Positions 11,108 to 22,068 of a stretch of DNA of 64,000 nucleotides are shown in pieces. How positions within the stretch are numbered: position 1 is the stretch's first letter; every line of letters begins with the position of its first letter. The notes beneath the pieces are model-generated. The model was given only the letters and a program-made list of their open reading frames with translations, had not been told where the DNA came from and made no database searches. The stretch comes from Wurfbainia villosa (taxonomy: Eukaryota; Streptophyta; Magnoliopsida; Zingiberales; Zingiberaceae): contig CM046001.1 in NCBI GenBank assembly GCA_025175895.1, forward strand, positions 53,691,719-53,755,718, written 5' to 3'. The translations under genes and the position numbers were made by a program.

Positions 11108-11929
11108 GGAGAGGAGGGGGTGGGCGGCAAGGAGGAATCCCATTAGAGATAGGATTAGGGTTAAGGTGGCGGCAAGCTTGGAGATTAGGGTTTGAGGTCG
11201 GCGACACCAAATAAAGAAATCTTTTCCTTATCTTCTTCTTCTCCCTTGGTTGTCGGCGCCCATACCAGCCTTCCCTCCCTTGGCTGGCGTCCAAACCAGC
11301 CCTTCTCCTTCTCCTTGGCCGATGATAATAAGATTTAGGGTCTTCCCTTGGAGTCTTGGCCGGTTTCCATCTTATTCTCCTTCTCCTTCTTGGCCTGCCG
11401 CAAGCACCAACCTTGGAGCTTGGTGGTTGGTTGAAAGAAGGAGAAGTGTCTTGTTTCTATACTTCCTCTTGTTCGGAGCGAGCAACAAAGGAATATTGGT
11501 GATGTAGGTGCTTCAACTTTTGGTAGATCGTCACCCACACGATGTCCAAAAGGAGGAAGGTCATACAATAGAAGATCGAGAGGTATATCGATTGTCTATT
11601 TTCTTTTGTAACATGTTTATATTTGTTTTTCAATTATATGAATGTTAAATATTCTATTTTGTGGCTAATATAACTTGGACCCCGAATATAAACACAAAAG
11701 TCGGCGATCCGTACATCATCGATTCCGCGGCTATTCGTAGAATAGAGGTTGGTTGCTTGAACAACAAGTTTGTTCAATTGACTACTCTAATCGAATAGCA
11801 CGACGATGACACGGTTGCTTGGAGAATCCCTCTTGTCAAGGATAATTTTTTTTTATCTGGGGACGTAGAAGGGATCGCCATGAACAAGCGACCGAGTTGA
11901 AGTGGGAAGCAAAGTTTCCTACCTTCAAG

Positions 11930-11942
11930 TGGTATCAGAGCC
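11930..11942 (+). promoter_or_regulatory. A2 primer binding site
   Basis: TGGTATCAGAGCC two bases after the 5' LTR end. Confidence 0.92.
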
Positions 11943-12985
11943 AAGTTTTCCAGTTTTGTGTGTTTAGGATTCGGTTACTTTTATGCTCTTTTCATATATT
12001 ATATGTGTCGGATAATAGTAGGATATGCGTAGGTTAACTCTTTGGTTGCAGGCATAGGATCCAACTATTATGGCCATATGTGTGTATGTGATTATATGTG
12101 TGTAATTGTATGTTTTGTTGAATCCTCGGGGTTGACGAGGCTAGTATTTAATTTTTGTAAATTAGATACGACATTGTTTATCCACTCTTTCTATTTTAGT
12201 TTACTTTCGATCTAGATGTCATGTACAGTCCCTCGTGAAGTATAGGATCGATGGATGTAAATTAAAATATTTTTTCTCGGCTCGAATCTCTGGATGGCTT
12301 GTACATGGCGTAGGGAGGAGCGGACCAGATGGCGATACGACGGGAGACATATTGAAGACAAAAGCCATAATAGTTGGAAAATATTTATTTTTCATATTTA
12401 TTGCTTATTGTTTGATATGCATGTCGTAGGCTAGAAAATTCCTCAATTTCAAATTACTAAGTGGGAGAGGGATATTTTTATAAATTCCCATGGCCTCCAT
12501 TACGATTTGACATGTGATGCAAGCAAACTTTCACGTCGGCTCTGAGTGCCTTCCTCCCCATTAGATGAGTTTGTTTGTGGATCACAGGGTCGGATATGGT
12601 TATAGGAAAATTATTTAGGAGCGTGTGTACTTCCCCATCGGAAGGCACATAACCCGAGATAATTTCCTTGGTATCAAGTAATGGTGAACACTTAGATGCA
12701 AATAGGAGTATCCTCCTCATCGGAGTCACTGCTTTTATTTATAGGGCCGAAGAGAAACCAACTATTAATTTTATTTTTCAAGAAGTTAGGTTGACAAGAT
12801 AGTAAAATTAATGGGTAAAACCTCCTCTTACAAATGTAGAATTCGTATATGTCCACACGATCGTGGCGTACAATATTCTCGGTGTTTTGAGGTGTTGGTT
12901 GATTTCAAAATTTTATTGTTTGAGGAATCAATAATTTTTTGAAATATAAAGTAATTATCTATGTGATTCTTAGGATTTTCAAAAA
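11943..12985 (+). other. A2 untranslated leader
   Basis: Noncoding leader collinear with A1 and A3, with CCCC/TCATCRGA-type repeats near 12555, 12632 and 12715. No gene seen. Confidence 0.7.
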
Positions 12986-13400
12986 ATGACTTTCAGTTCA
13001 CTTGTTGTTGTACTAAAGGAAAATAAACTTACTGTACATAATTATGTTGATTGGAAATAGGATTCTGGATATTGTCTTAACTGCTGAGGAGTACAAGTAT
13101 GTATTCTTCGAAGAGTGTCCTCCTAAGCCTGCGAATGAGTTGGAAGTCCTCGGAGCTGAGATCGATGGGGAAACCCAAGTCGATATCATTCTCCAGGTGA
13201 TAGAAGGGCTTGCTCAGGCTTAGGCCATGATTGCTCAAAAGGTTTCTACTTCTAAGCTGAAAGGCATGAAGAAGAAGAAACAAGCTGGGGCATAGGTGAT
13301 GGGAGGATCTCAGGGACGAGTGAAGAAGCCGAAAGGCAAGTGCTTCACTTGCTAGCAGGATGGACATTGGAAGAAGGACTATCCCAATCCGAAGCAGAAC
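12986..13400 (+). pseudogene. A2 gag remnant with two internal deletions
   Basis: Begins at ATG 12986 (MTFSSLVVVLKENKLT). A stop follows within about 25 codons, where the gag motif NYVDWKR has become NYVDWK-stop. Compared with A1 and A3, roughly 260 bp are missing near 13137 and roughly 110 bp near 13197. The second deletion joins two CTCCAG repeats. The zinc knuckle at 13341-13382 has a stop (13353) in place of Lys and Tyr in place of the last Cys. No capsid function can remain. Confidence 0.88.
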
Positions 13401-13949
13401 AAAGGTATATCCTTTGGACTAGTCGTTAAAACATGGTCAGCGGTATTATCTACCGACACCTGGTGTGTAGATACTAGAGCCACTGATCATGTCTGCAATA
13501 CTTTACAGGGGTTCCAAAAAACCAGACGACTGGATAAGGGGGAGATTACCGTATACTTGGGCGATGCCACGAAGGTGGCGGCTGTTGCAGTGGGAGACGT
13601 TTATTTATCTTTTGAGAAAAATAAATTTTTGGTTCTTAAGAATTGCCTATATGTACCTTTATTTAGAAAGAATTTAATTTCGGTTTCTAAATTGTTTATG
13701 GATGGATATTCTATTTCTTTTAATGATAAAGTTATTATAAAAAGGAATAGGGAGATTATCTGTTCTGGTGCATTGATAAAAAATTTGTATACACTTGAAC
13801 CAAAAGGTTCCACGATGCAAATAGAAGTTAATAACTCATCTTATAATTCCAATAAGAGAAAAGAACCTTCGAAGATGAACCAAACAAATCTTTGGCATCT
13901 TAGGCTTGGTCATATTAACCTAAGCAGAATTCAAAGGTTGATAAGCTGA
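13401..13949 (+). pseudogene. A2 protease and pre-integrase region
   Basis: The protease centre at 13470-13478 reads DTR, where A3 has DTG, so the catalytic loop glycine is lost. The open stretch from 13557 to a stop at 13947 covers the GAG-pre-integrase region, including the zinc-binding start HLRLGHINLSRIQ. A single inserted base near 13942 (ATAAGC where A3 has ATAGT) shifts the frame and creates the stop; the integrase continues in the next frame. Confidence 0.87.
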
Positions 13950-13968
13950 TGGAACTCTGGGTTCATTA

Positions 13969-14781
13969 GTGGCGGAGGATTTCCCAACCTGTGAATCTTG
14001 CTTGGAGGGTAAAATGACCAAGAGGCCTTTTAAGGCCAAGGGGTATAGAGCCAAAGATGTGTTAGAATTGGTTCATTCTGATTTGTGTGGTCCTATGTCT
14101 ATCCAGGCTAGAGATGGTTTTGAGTATTTCGTCTCTTTTATAGACGATTATTCAAGATATGGATACATTTACTTGATGCGCCACAAATCTGAATGCTTTG
14201 ACAAGTTCAAAGAATTCAAGGATGATGTGGAGAAATGTCAAGGTAAAAGTATCAAGACACAACGATCTGATCGTGGTAGTGAGTACCTCTTGGGAGAGTT
14301 TAGGAATTACTTATCAGAGGCTGGGATTCAATCCCAATTGTCTTCACCTGGCACACCCTAGTAGAATGGTGTAGCAGAGCGAAGGAATAGGAACCTTATG
14401 GAGATGGTTAGATCGATGATGAGTTATTCTGAGTTGTCAGATTCGTTCTAGGGATATGCTCTAGATACGGCGGTGTACATTCTGAACTTGGTTCTATCTA
14501 AATCAGTGCCTTCTACTCCCACAGAATTGTGGACTGGGCGAAAGCCTAGTCTAAGACATATTCAGATTTGGGGGAGTCCAGCACATGTGCTGAAAGCAGA
14601 TGCTAGTAAGTTAGAACCTCGTACAGAAGTATGCATGTTCGTTGGCTATCCTAGAGGAATGAAAGGTGGTTTGTTTTATAGTCCTAGAGATCAGAGGGTG
14701 ATCGTTAGCACGAATGCCAGATTTCTAGAGGAAGACTATATGATGAACCACAAGCCCATGAGTAAGATTGTTCTGGAGTAA
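13969..14781 (+). pseudogene. A2 integrase remnant
   Basis: The core carries LVHSDLCGP (first Asp), FIDDYSRYGY (second Asp), RSDRGSEY and GVAERRNR (Glu), so the DDE triad is readable. Stops interrupt the same frame at 14359 and 14362 (both CAG to TAG in the PQQNG motif) and at 14449 (TGG to TAG). The C-terminal part with ELWTGRKPSLRH and IWGSPAHV is open from 14473 to the stop at 14779. It would join viral cDNA to host DNA if intact; as it stands it is dead. Confidence 0.9.
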
Positions 14782-15024
14782 ATAAAAGGGGAAGTCACTT
14801 CTTCAGTACCACCGGTACAAGAAGATATATCACAAGTCACTGCACCGCGTGTTACAGAGGATACACAAGTGATACCTCATCGTAGTGGGAGGGTTGTGAG
14901 ACAGCCTGATAGATTCATGTTCTTGGGAGAATCTTCTGATTTGGTCCCTGGCGAACATGAACCTGATCCCTAGACATATGACAAGGCAATCCAAGATAAA
15001 GATGTAGTATCTTGGCAAAGTGTA

Positions 15025-15954
15025 ATGAATGCTGAGATTGAATCTATGGATTCAAATCAGGTCTGGGAGCTAGTAGAACCACCCGATGGTGTAAAAACCA
15101 TTGGATGCAAGTGGATCTATAAAAGAAAGAGAGGAATAGATGGGAAGATTGAGACCTTCAAAGCGAGGCTTGTTGCGAAGGGGTATACTCAGAAAGAGGG
15201 TATCGATTATGAGGAGACCTTTTCGCCGGTAGTCATGCTTAAGTCTATCCAGATTCTCTTATGCATAGAAGCTCATATGGATTATGAGGTGTGGCAGATG
15301 GATGTCAAGACAGCTTTCCTTAATGAAAGTCTTGAGGAAAACATCTATATGAAGCAACCTGAGGAATTCATTGCGAAGGGCAAAGAGCATCTTGTATGTA
15401 ACCTTAATCGGTCCATTTATGGATTAAAGCAAGCTTCGAGGTCTTGGAACATCCGCTTTGATGAGGTAATCTAATCTTATGGATTTATTCAAAGTCCGGA
15501 TGAGTCTTGTATATACAAGAGATGTGACGGAAATGTAGTGATATTTCTTGTACTATACGTAGATGACATTTTGTTAATTGGCAACAATGTCAAGGTGTTA
15601 TCGGACGTAAGGGTATGGTTGTCCAAACAGTTTGATATGAAGGACTTGGGAGAAGTGGGACACATCCTTGGGATCAAGGTTATAAGGGATCACAGGAAAA
15701 GGATGTTGTGCTTATCTCAAGCTTCATACATAGACACCATTATGGATCGTTTTAGCATGCAGAACTCCAAGAAGGGTTTTCTACCTTTCAGGCATGGAGT
15801 TCCTTTATCAAAGGAGATGTGTCCTAGAACATCTGAGGAGATAGAGGAGATTAAGGCAGTTCCTTATGCCTCGACAGTAAAAAGCCTCATGTATGCAATG
15901 CTATGTACGAGACCAGATATCTGCTTTACCGTGGGCATGGTCAGCAGATATTAG
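15025..15954 (+). pseudogene. A2 reverse transcriptase remnant
   Basis: The frame is continuous with the integrase. Motifs: NQVWELVEPPDG at the RT start, WQMDVKTAFLN, RSIYGLKQASRSW, and the catalytic YVDD at 15556-15567. Stops fall at about 15472 and at 15952 (CAG to TAG in SRYQSN). The catalytic aspartates are intact; only the stops kill it. Confidence 0.92.
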
Positions 15955-16560
15955 AGTAATCTAGGACAGGGACATTGGACTGCGGTAAAGCATATATTGA
16001 ACTACCTGAGAAGGACTAGGGATTACATGCTAGTTTACCAGGCAGGCCAATTACTCCCTGTGGGTTACACAGATTTCAACTTCCAATCAAATAGGGATAA
16101 CAGTAAGTCTACCTCTGGTTTTGTGTTTACTTTGGGAGGTGGAGCCATTGTATGGAGAAGTGTCAAGCAGAAATGTGTGGCGGACTCTACCATGGAAGTT
16201 GAGTATGTGACAGCCTCTGAGGCGGGCAAAGAAGTTGTGTGGCTCAGGAACTTCCTGATGGACTTGGATGTGATTTTTGGTTTGCCCAGAACTATCACAA
16301 TTTATTGTGATAATAGTGGTGTAGTTGCAAACTCGAAGGAACCACGAGCCCATAAGGCAAGTAAACACATAGAGCGCAAGTACCACCTGATATGAGAAAT
16401 CGTAAAGAGAGGAGAAGTTGTTGTGCCCAAGATTACATCGGAGGATAACCTGGCAGATCCTTTCACTAAGGCCCTTCCGGCGAGAGCTTTTGATAGGCAT
16501 GTGGAGGGAATGGGAATCAGATGTATGACAGTTTTAGGACAGCATAGTCTTTTAGTATAA
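15955..16560 (+). pseudogene. A2 RNase H remnant and pol C-terminus
   Basis: Open from 15997 with VGYTD (first Asp), STMEVEY (Glu) and IYCDNSG (third Asp), the copia RNase H triad. A CGA to TGA change at 16393 interrupts it, after which the same frame runs DNLADPFTKALP to the natural stop at 16558-16560, just before the PPT. Confidence 0.9.
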
Positions 16561-16569
16561 GTGGGAGAT
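16559..16569 (+). promoter_or_regulatory. A2 polypurine tract
   Basis: AAGTGGGAGAT directly before the 3' LTR start TGTTGGG; primer for plus-strand DNA synthesis. Confidence 0.9.
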
Positions 16570-17474
16570 TGTTGGGATGTATACTAAAAAGTCTATCTTT
16601 TGTATGAATATCATTATTTTGAAATAAGAATCACATGATCATTGTTTGCATATTTTTATGGTTATGCATATTGTCTAATACATTACATTGTAGATAACAT
16701 GGTATGTGATGTCACACGGGAGATCATGTTATCGACTCCTTGTAAAGTATAAGTATAGGCTCACAACCGAGATGCCTTTGGATAAACCATTGGTATGGTT
16801 GTAGTGTGATTTTGTATTGGTTTGTCTTCACCATAGAATCACACTAGTACACTTTGTGTGTATTGATCATGACCGACTTAGAGGTGATTCGATTTATTGC
16901 TGACTACATAATCGAATCAGACCTCAGATATTATATTGTACATACTCTTAATCCCGATATAATAAGGGGAACATATACTTAGTATTCATTTCTTTGATTT
17001 ACCAATGGCCGAGATTTATAGATTAAATCGATAGGCTCGGTAAGTTGGGAAATGATATTATTTATATGGTGTGCCATTGATTATAGGAGGAAACCGTGTC
17101 CTATATATTAGGATGATGATGTCCCCTTGAGGAGCTCATAAGGTTCATTATATAAACCCTGCATGTGGACATGGTCCGACATGATGAAAAGGTTGAGTGG
17201 TACTACTCATGGAGTTAGATGTTGATTAATTAATGGTCAGTAAATTAATTAATCGACGAACATTCGAGATCTTAAACATGGGGAGAAAATGTACATATAA
17301 TATATGGAGCCCATATTAACTTATAGGGTTTGGTGAGGTAGATCAATGATAATCCTTTAGTGGATTGGATTATCATTAATGGATCGGACTTTATGTGGGC
17401 TTGATCCATTGGGCGGCCAAGATCCAACTCCTCCTCATGGTCCCAATTGTAGCCTATTAATACCTCATGAAGCC

Positions 17475-17605
17475 TAGATCCAATGGATGAAAACAAAACT
17501 CTAGATCCAAAGGTAAAGATCAAATCTCTAGATCCGACGGTTGAGATTTATTCTCTAGATCCGACGGTTGAGATTAAATCCCTAGAACCAATGGTGGAGA
17601 TTAAA
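17475..17605 (+). repeat. 27-bp array, A2 3' LTR, about 5 units
   Basis: Same unit as in the other family-A LTRs. The extra unit relative to the 5' LTR reads ...GGTTGAGATTTATTCTCTA, so array size changed after insertion or during reverse transcription. Confidence 0.85.
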
Positions 17606-17625
17606 ACAAGGCTTATCCCTAACTC

Positions 17626-17632
17626 TATAAAA
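17626..17632 (+). promoter_or_regulatory. TATA box, A2 3' LTR
   Basis: TATAAAA at the conserved position after the array; could in principle drive transcription outward into flanking DNA. Confidence 0.7.
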
Positions 17633-18450
17633 GGAGAGGAGGGGGTGGGCGGCAAGGAGGAATCCCATTAGAGATAGGATTAGGGTTAATGTGGCGGCAA
17701 GCTTGGAGATTAGGGTTTGGGGTTGGTAGCACCAAATAAGGAAATCTTTTCCTTATCTTCTTCTTCTCCCTTGGTGTCCGGCGCCCATACCAGCCTTCCC
17801 TCTGTTGGTCGTCATCCAAACCAGCCCTTCTCCTTCTCCTTGGCCGGTGGAAACTAGATTTAGGGTCTTCCCTTGGAGTCTTGGCCGATTTCCATCTTAT
17901 TCTCCTTCTCCTTCTTGGTCGGCGGCAAGCACCAACCTTGGAGCATGGTGGTTGGTTGAAAGAAGGAGAAGTGCCTTGTTTCTATACTTCCTCTTGTTTG
18001 GAGCGAGCAAGGAAGGAAGATTGGTGATCTAGGTGCTTCAACTTTTGGTAGATCGTCGCCCACACGACATCCAAAAGGAGGAAGGTCATACAATAGAAGA
18101 TCGAGAGGTATATCGATTGTCTATTTTCTTTTGTAACATGTTTATATTTGTTTTTCAATTATATGAATGTTATATATTCTGTTTTGTGGCTAATATAACT
18201 TGGACCCCGAATATAAACACAAAAGTCGGCGATCCGTACATCGTCTATTCCGTGGCTATTCGTAGAATAGAGGTTGGATGATTGAACAAGTTTTTTTCAA
18301 GTGACTACTCTAATCGAATAGCACGACGATGACACGGTTTCTTGCGTAATCCCTCTTGTCAAGGATAAATTTTTTTTATCTGGGGACGTAGAAGGGATCG
18401 CCATGAACAAGCGACCGAGTTGAAGTGGGAAGCGAAGTTTCCTACCTTCA

Positions 18451-18839
18451 ACTCCAATGAACTAGTTACCATAACTAGCATCCACGATTAACTCCGGACA
18501 TCACAATGTCTCTAGTCAGTCAGAATCAACTGCTTGGATACCCCAAAGAGTATACCTCATGCTAGTCTCGACAGAATTGATGGTGTTCAAATGCATCAAT
18601 TCATCGACAAGGGATAATTTCAATACATCACAATTACACATGTAGAGATACTCACTAGTTGTGATCCATTCACAAATTCTCTCATGTTGTGAATCATATT
18701 GTGGACATTCAGTAATTGAGTTTAAGATCTATTCAAATGCATGCAAACATGTATACTCAAATAGTGAATCTTCATTTATCATATAAATGGTTTAAACATA
18801 AAGCAATTACCTTAGGAAACCTCTCATATATTACTAACA
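18451..18839 (-). mobile_element. B3 LTR fragment (right of A2), includes LTR start
   Basis: The reverse complement begins TGTTAGTAATATATGAGAG at 18839 and matches the first ~390 bp of family-B LTRs through the ACTCC target site. With 10028-10071 it makes about 430 bp of one B LTR. The rest lies beyond the A1/A5/G block, left of the window. Confidence 0.9.
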
Positions 18840-18927
18840 CCTACATCCTAGGGATTAAGATCTATGGAGATAGATCGAAACGGTTGCTTGGTCTTTCGCA
18901 GTATATATATATAGACCAAGTGTTAAA
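18840..18927 (+). pseudogene. B2 reverse transcriptase fragment (left piece)
   Basis: 88 bp encoding YILGIKIYGDRSKRLLGLSQ and a few residues more, nearly identical to B1 at 26201-26288. It is squeezed between the B3 LTR (minus) and the A3 LTR (plus). Its last 5 bp, TTAAA, are the A3 target duplication, and the reading continues at 38992. Confidence 0.9.
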
Positions 18928-19838
18928 TGTTAGGATGTATATTGAAAAGTCTATCTTTTATATGAACATCTTTATTTTGAAATAAGAATCATATGATCAT
19001 TGTTTGCATATTTATGATTATGCATATTGTATAATATATTACATTGTAGATAACATGGTGTGTAGTGTCACACGGGAGATCATGTTATCAGTTCCTTGTA
19101 AAGTATAGGTAAAGGCTCACAACCGAGATGGTTTTGGACAAACCATTGGCATGGTTGTAGTGTGATTTGGTATTGGTTTGTCTTGACCATAGAATCACAA
19201 TAGTACACTTTGTGTGTATTGAGCAGGCCGACTTAGAGGTGATTTGATTTATTGCTGACTACATAATCGAATCGGACCTCAGATATTATGTTGTACATGC
19301 TCTTAATCCCGATATAATAATGGGCACATATACTTAGTATTCATTTCTTTGATTTACCAATGGGCAAGATTTATAGAGTAAATCGATAGGCTCAGTAAGT
19401 TGGGAAATGATATTACTTATATGGTGTGTCATTGATTATAGGAGGAAACTGTGTCCTATATATTAGGATGATGATCTCCCCTAGAGGAGCTCATAAGGTT
19501 CATCATGTAAACCCTGCAGGTGGACTTGGTCCGGCATGATAATAAGGTTGAGTGATACTACTCATGGAGTTAGATGTTGAGTAATTAATGGTCAGGAAAT
19601 TAATTAATCGACTGACATTCGAGATCTTAAACTCGGGGAGAAAAAATGTACAAATAATATATGGAGCCCATATTAACTTATGTGGGTTGGTGAGGTAGAT
19701 CAATGATAATCCTCTAGTGGAATGGATTATCATTAATGGATCAGACTTTATTTGGGCTTGATCCATTGGGTGGCCAGGATCCAACTCCTCCTTATGGTCC
19801 CTATTATCGCCTATTAAAACCTCATGGAGCCTAGATCC
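18928..19838 (+). mobile_element. A3 5' LTR, first part
   Basis: LTR start up to the B1 insertion point. The last bases are CCTAGATCC, the first unit of the 27-bp array; GATCC (19834-19838) is the left B1 target duplication. Confidence 0.93.
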
Positions 19839-21227
19839 TGTTAGTAATATATGAGAGATGTCCTAAGGCAATCGCCTTATGTATGAACCATTTATATGAT
19901 AAATGAAGATTCACTATTTGAGTATACATGTTTTATGTATTTGATTGGATCTTAAACTCATTTACTGAATGTCCACGATACGATTCAAGGCATGAGAGAA
20001 TTTATGATTGGATCACAACTAGTGAGTATCTCTACATGTGTAATTGTGATGTATCGGAATTATCCCTAGTCGATGAATTGATGGATTTGGACACCATCAA
20101 TTCTGTCGAGACTAGCACGAGGTATACTCCTTGGTGTATCCAAGCAGCTGATTCTCACTGGCTGGAGACATTGTGATGTCCGAAGTTAATCGTGGATGCT
20201 AGTTATGGTAACTAGTTCATTGGAGTGACCAGCCGTAAGACTTCATATGGTTCTCTGCATATATAGATATGTCAATGAAGTTCTTACTGTGGCTTAAGTG
20301 CGATGTTCCTTAGGCTTGCGGTATTCAAGTCATCTTGATCATGGAGACTTATGCTTTGACATCTTAAGCAAACATCTCTAAGGAGATGTGGACCCGGGAT
20401 GATTGGGTATAAGTCGAAGTGATCGAAGGTGTTTGAATAGCCTATAAAGGATTCACCACTCCTTGCGAGGATATGTATACCCATGACCTCTCGTCAGATT
20501 GTTACTAAAGTCTTTGGCCAAAGCATTACATGTTTAGAGTAAGGTACTCTTCGATACATGTGGAGTAACTAGAATCCGTAGGACGAAGAAATGATACTTG
20601 GGCTAGGTGTGACGTAGTCAGCCTAGTGGGGACTGACACAATAGACCATGTCCTGAACCAAGTGGGTATAAGATGAGTGAAGGGAATGGGGCATGAATCA
20701 TTCGAGCTGCTGAAGGGTTTCAGAAATAGTTCTGGATCAACCGTTGATCTTTTCGGTTAATTCGGGATCATGATGTACTACTAGGTGCCACTCATGATCG
20801 TTCTATAATTAATGGTTAATTATAGACGGCCAACATAAACTGAGAACCTATTTGGTCACACGCACAACGAGCATAATCCGAAGGACTTAAAACGAGCTTG
20901 AGAATGGGATTCTCAGATCGAGAGAAACTAAGTTTGGTTGGACCAAACATAAAGCGAGCATAAAATCATTTTAGTCGCAATGGAAGCGTGGATGGGCCGT
21001 GTCTTATGAAGACATAATGGATGAACCAAAATGGTTTGGTTCTAATCCAATGGAGGAGAATAAACCAAAGGGTTTGGTTTATTTTAAACGAATGAACCAA
21101 AAGTTGGTTCAGTTCATTTTAACTTAAAATAAACCATCATGGTTTGGTTTATTTTAACTTATCTTAATGGAGCGGGTTAACGGGCCTAATGGTTATGATC
21201 CATTAACCATTAAGAGAATTAGTTCTC

Positions 21228-21234
21228 TATAAAA
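21228..21234 (+). promoter_or_regulatory. TATA box, B1 5' LTR
   Basis: TATAAAA in TTCTCTATAAAAGAGGGC, conserved in all family-B LTRs. Confidence 0.75.
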
Positions 21235-21479
21235 GAGGGCTTAAGGGATAATTAAGCCCTAATCCAAGAGCCCTAAACCTAGTTGCCGCCCACCTCCTCT
21301 CCTTGGAGTTTTTGGCGCCAACTCCACTGCCGCCCAGCTCTTATGCCGCCGTCCAAGTCCTTGCCGACGTCCAAGCTTCAGCCGGTGATCCTCCGGCGAC
21401 CCTCCGGTGATCTTCCTAGGCTTCGCTGAAAAGGTGAGCACTTGGCTTCCTTGTTTTGGCCGGCGCCTACTCCTCCACC

Positions 21480-21505
21480 AAGCTGTCCAGTTTTCTGGAC
21501 AGCTT
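21480..21505 (+). repeat. Perfect hairpin in the transcribed part of the B LTR
   Basis: Arms AAGCTGTCCAG and CTGGACAGCTT around TTTT, about 250 nt after the TATA box, so it would be in the 5' end of the RNA. Repeated at 28665-28690. The B2/B4 LTRs keep a 10-bp version at 43066-43089 and 51945-51968. Confidence 0.8.
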
Positions 21506-22055
21506 CTTCTCCTCTCGTCGGAGCGTCGTTTGGACGACGGTTAGAGCTCCGACAGCGGATAACTTACCGGGGATTCGATCTCCGGTAATCCTCTGAGGTG
21601 GAGGATGAAGGATTCGTCAATTGGTTGACAAATACCTCTCCGGAGAAGCGAGTTTTGAGAACTCGTATTAGGATCAGAATTTGGATTCGGATCGTGATCA
21701 TCTCTCGATCACGTCGTCTTCAACAAGAGGCTAGTAACCCGTACGAAGACGAAGCTCGTGGCTTAGCGAAGTCATCCCGAGGAACTCGGCGTGGATACGG
21801 ATAGAGACGATTCTAGCGAGGATCGTTCCGGTTGATGTCGTTCCCGCTACACGTCATACGAAAGGTATAACGTAGATAAATTTCCTTGTATTGCAAATTT
21901 AAATTTACGGTTATGTCTACACTTGTTGTAATATGCATGCGTGTGTTGTGTGTGTTGTAATAAATGTAGATTTATTATTTTTATTGCTTCCGCTGTGTTC
22001 ATGTTTATGAAACATGATCGAACACACACACGCCGCGGTGCCGGAAACCCAACAG

Positions 22056-22068
22056 TGGTATCAGAGCC
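22056..22068 (+). promoter_or_regulatory. B1 primer binding site
   Basis: TGGTATCAGAGCC one base after the LTR end CAACA; initiator tRNA-Met type. Confidence 0.93.

Larger units (their letters stand above)
10072..11927 (+). mobile_element. A2 5' LTR, 1856 bp
   Basis: Starts TGTTGGGATGTATACTG and ends CCTACCTTCA. It contains the AT-rich palindrome near 10724-10757, the stem at 10848-10878, about four 27-bp units and a TATA box. It differs from its 3' partner by about one array unit (1856 versus 1881 bp). Confidence 0.95.
10072..18450 (+). mobile_element. Complete copia element A2, TSD ACTCC
   Basis: 8379 bp with both LTRs, PBS, gag, protease, integrase, RT, RNase H and PPT in Ty1/copia order. 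Flanks are ACTCC at 10067-10071 and at 18451-18455. The outer sequence on both sides is one family-B LTR in the opposite orientation, which confirms the boundaries. Gag has two internal deletions and pol has several stops plus one frameshift, so it is not autonomous now. Confidence 0.95.
16570..18450 (+). mobile_element. A2 3' LTR, 1881 bp
   Basis: Starts TGTTGGGATGTATACT and ends CCTACCTTCA at 18450, followed by the TSD ACTCC. It holds five 27-bp units (17475-17605), one more than the 5' LTR. TATAAAA lies at 17626-17632. Confidence 0.95.
19839..22054 (+). mobile_element. B1 5' LTR, 2216 bp
   Basis: Starts TGTTAGTAATATATGAGAG and ends GGAAACCCAACA. Landmarks: an 11-bp-arm palindrome TCTATAATTAA/TTAATTATAGA near 20803-20827, repeated GGTTTGGTT segments near 21030-21150, TATA at 21228, and a perfect hairpin at 21480-21505. 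Confidence 0.95.

Noticed and set aside
19928..20176. Open frame (82 codons) in the B1 5' LTR, repeated at 27113
   Set aside because: Both copies are in LTR U3 upstream of the TATA box. Conservation between them reflects LTR identity, and the frame is broken in the B2/B4 LTRs.
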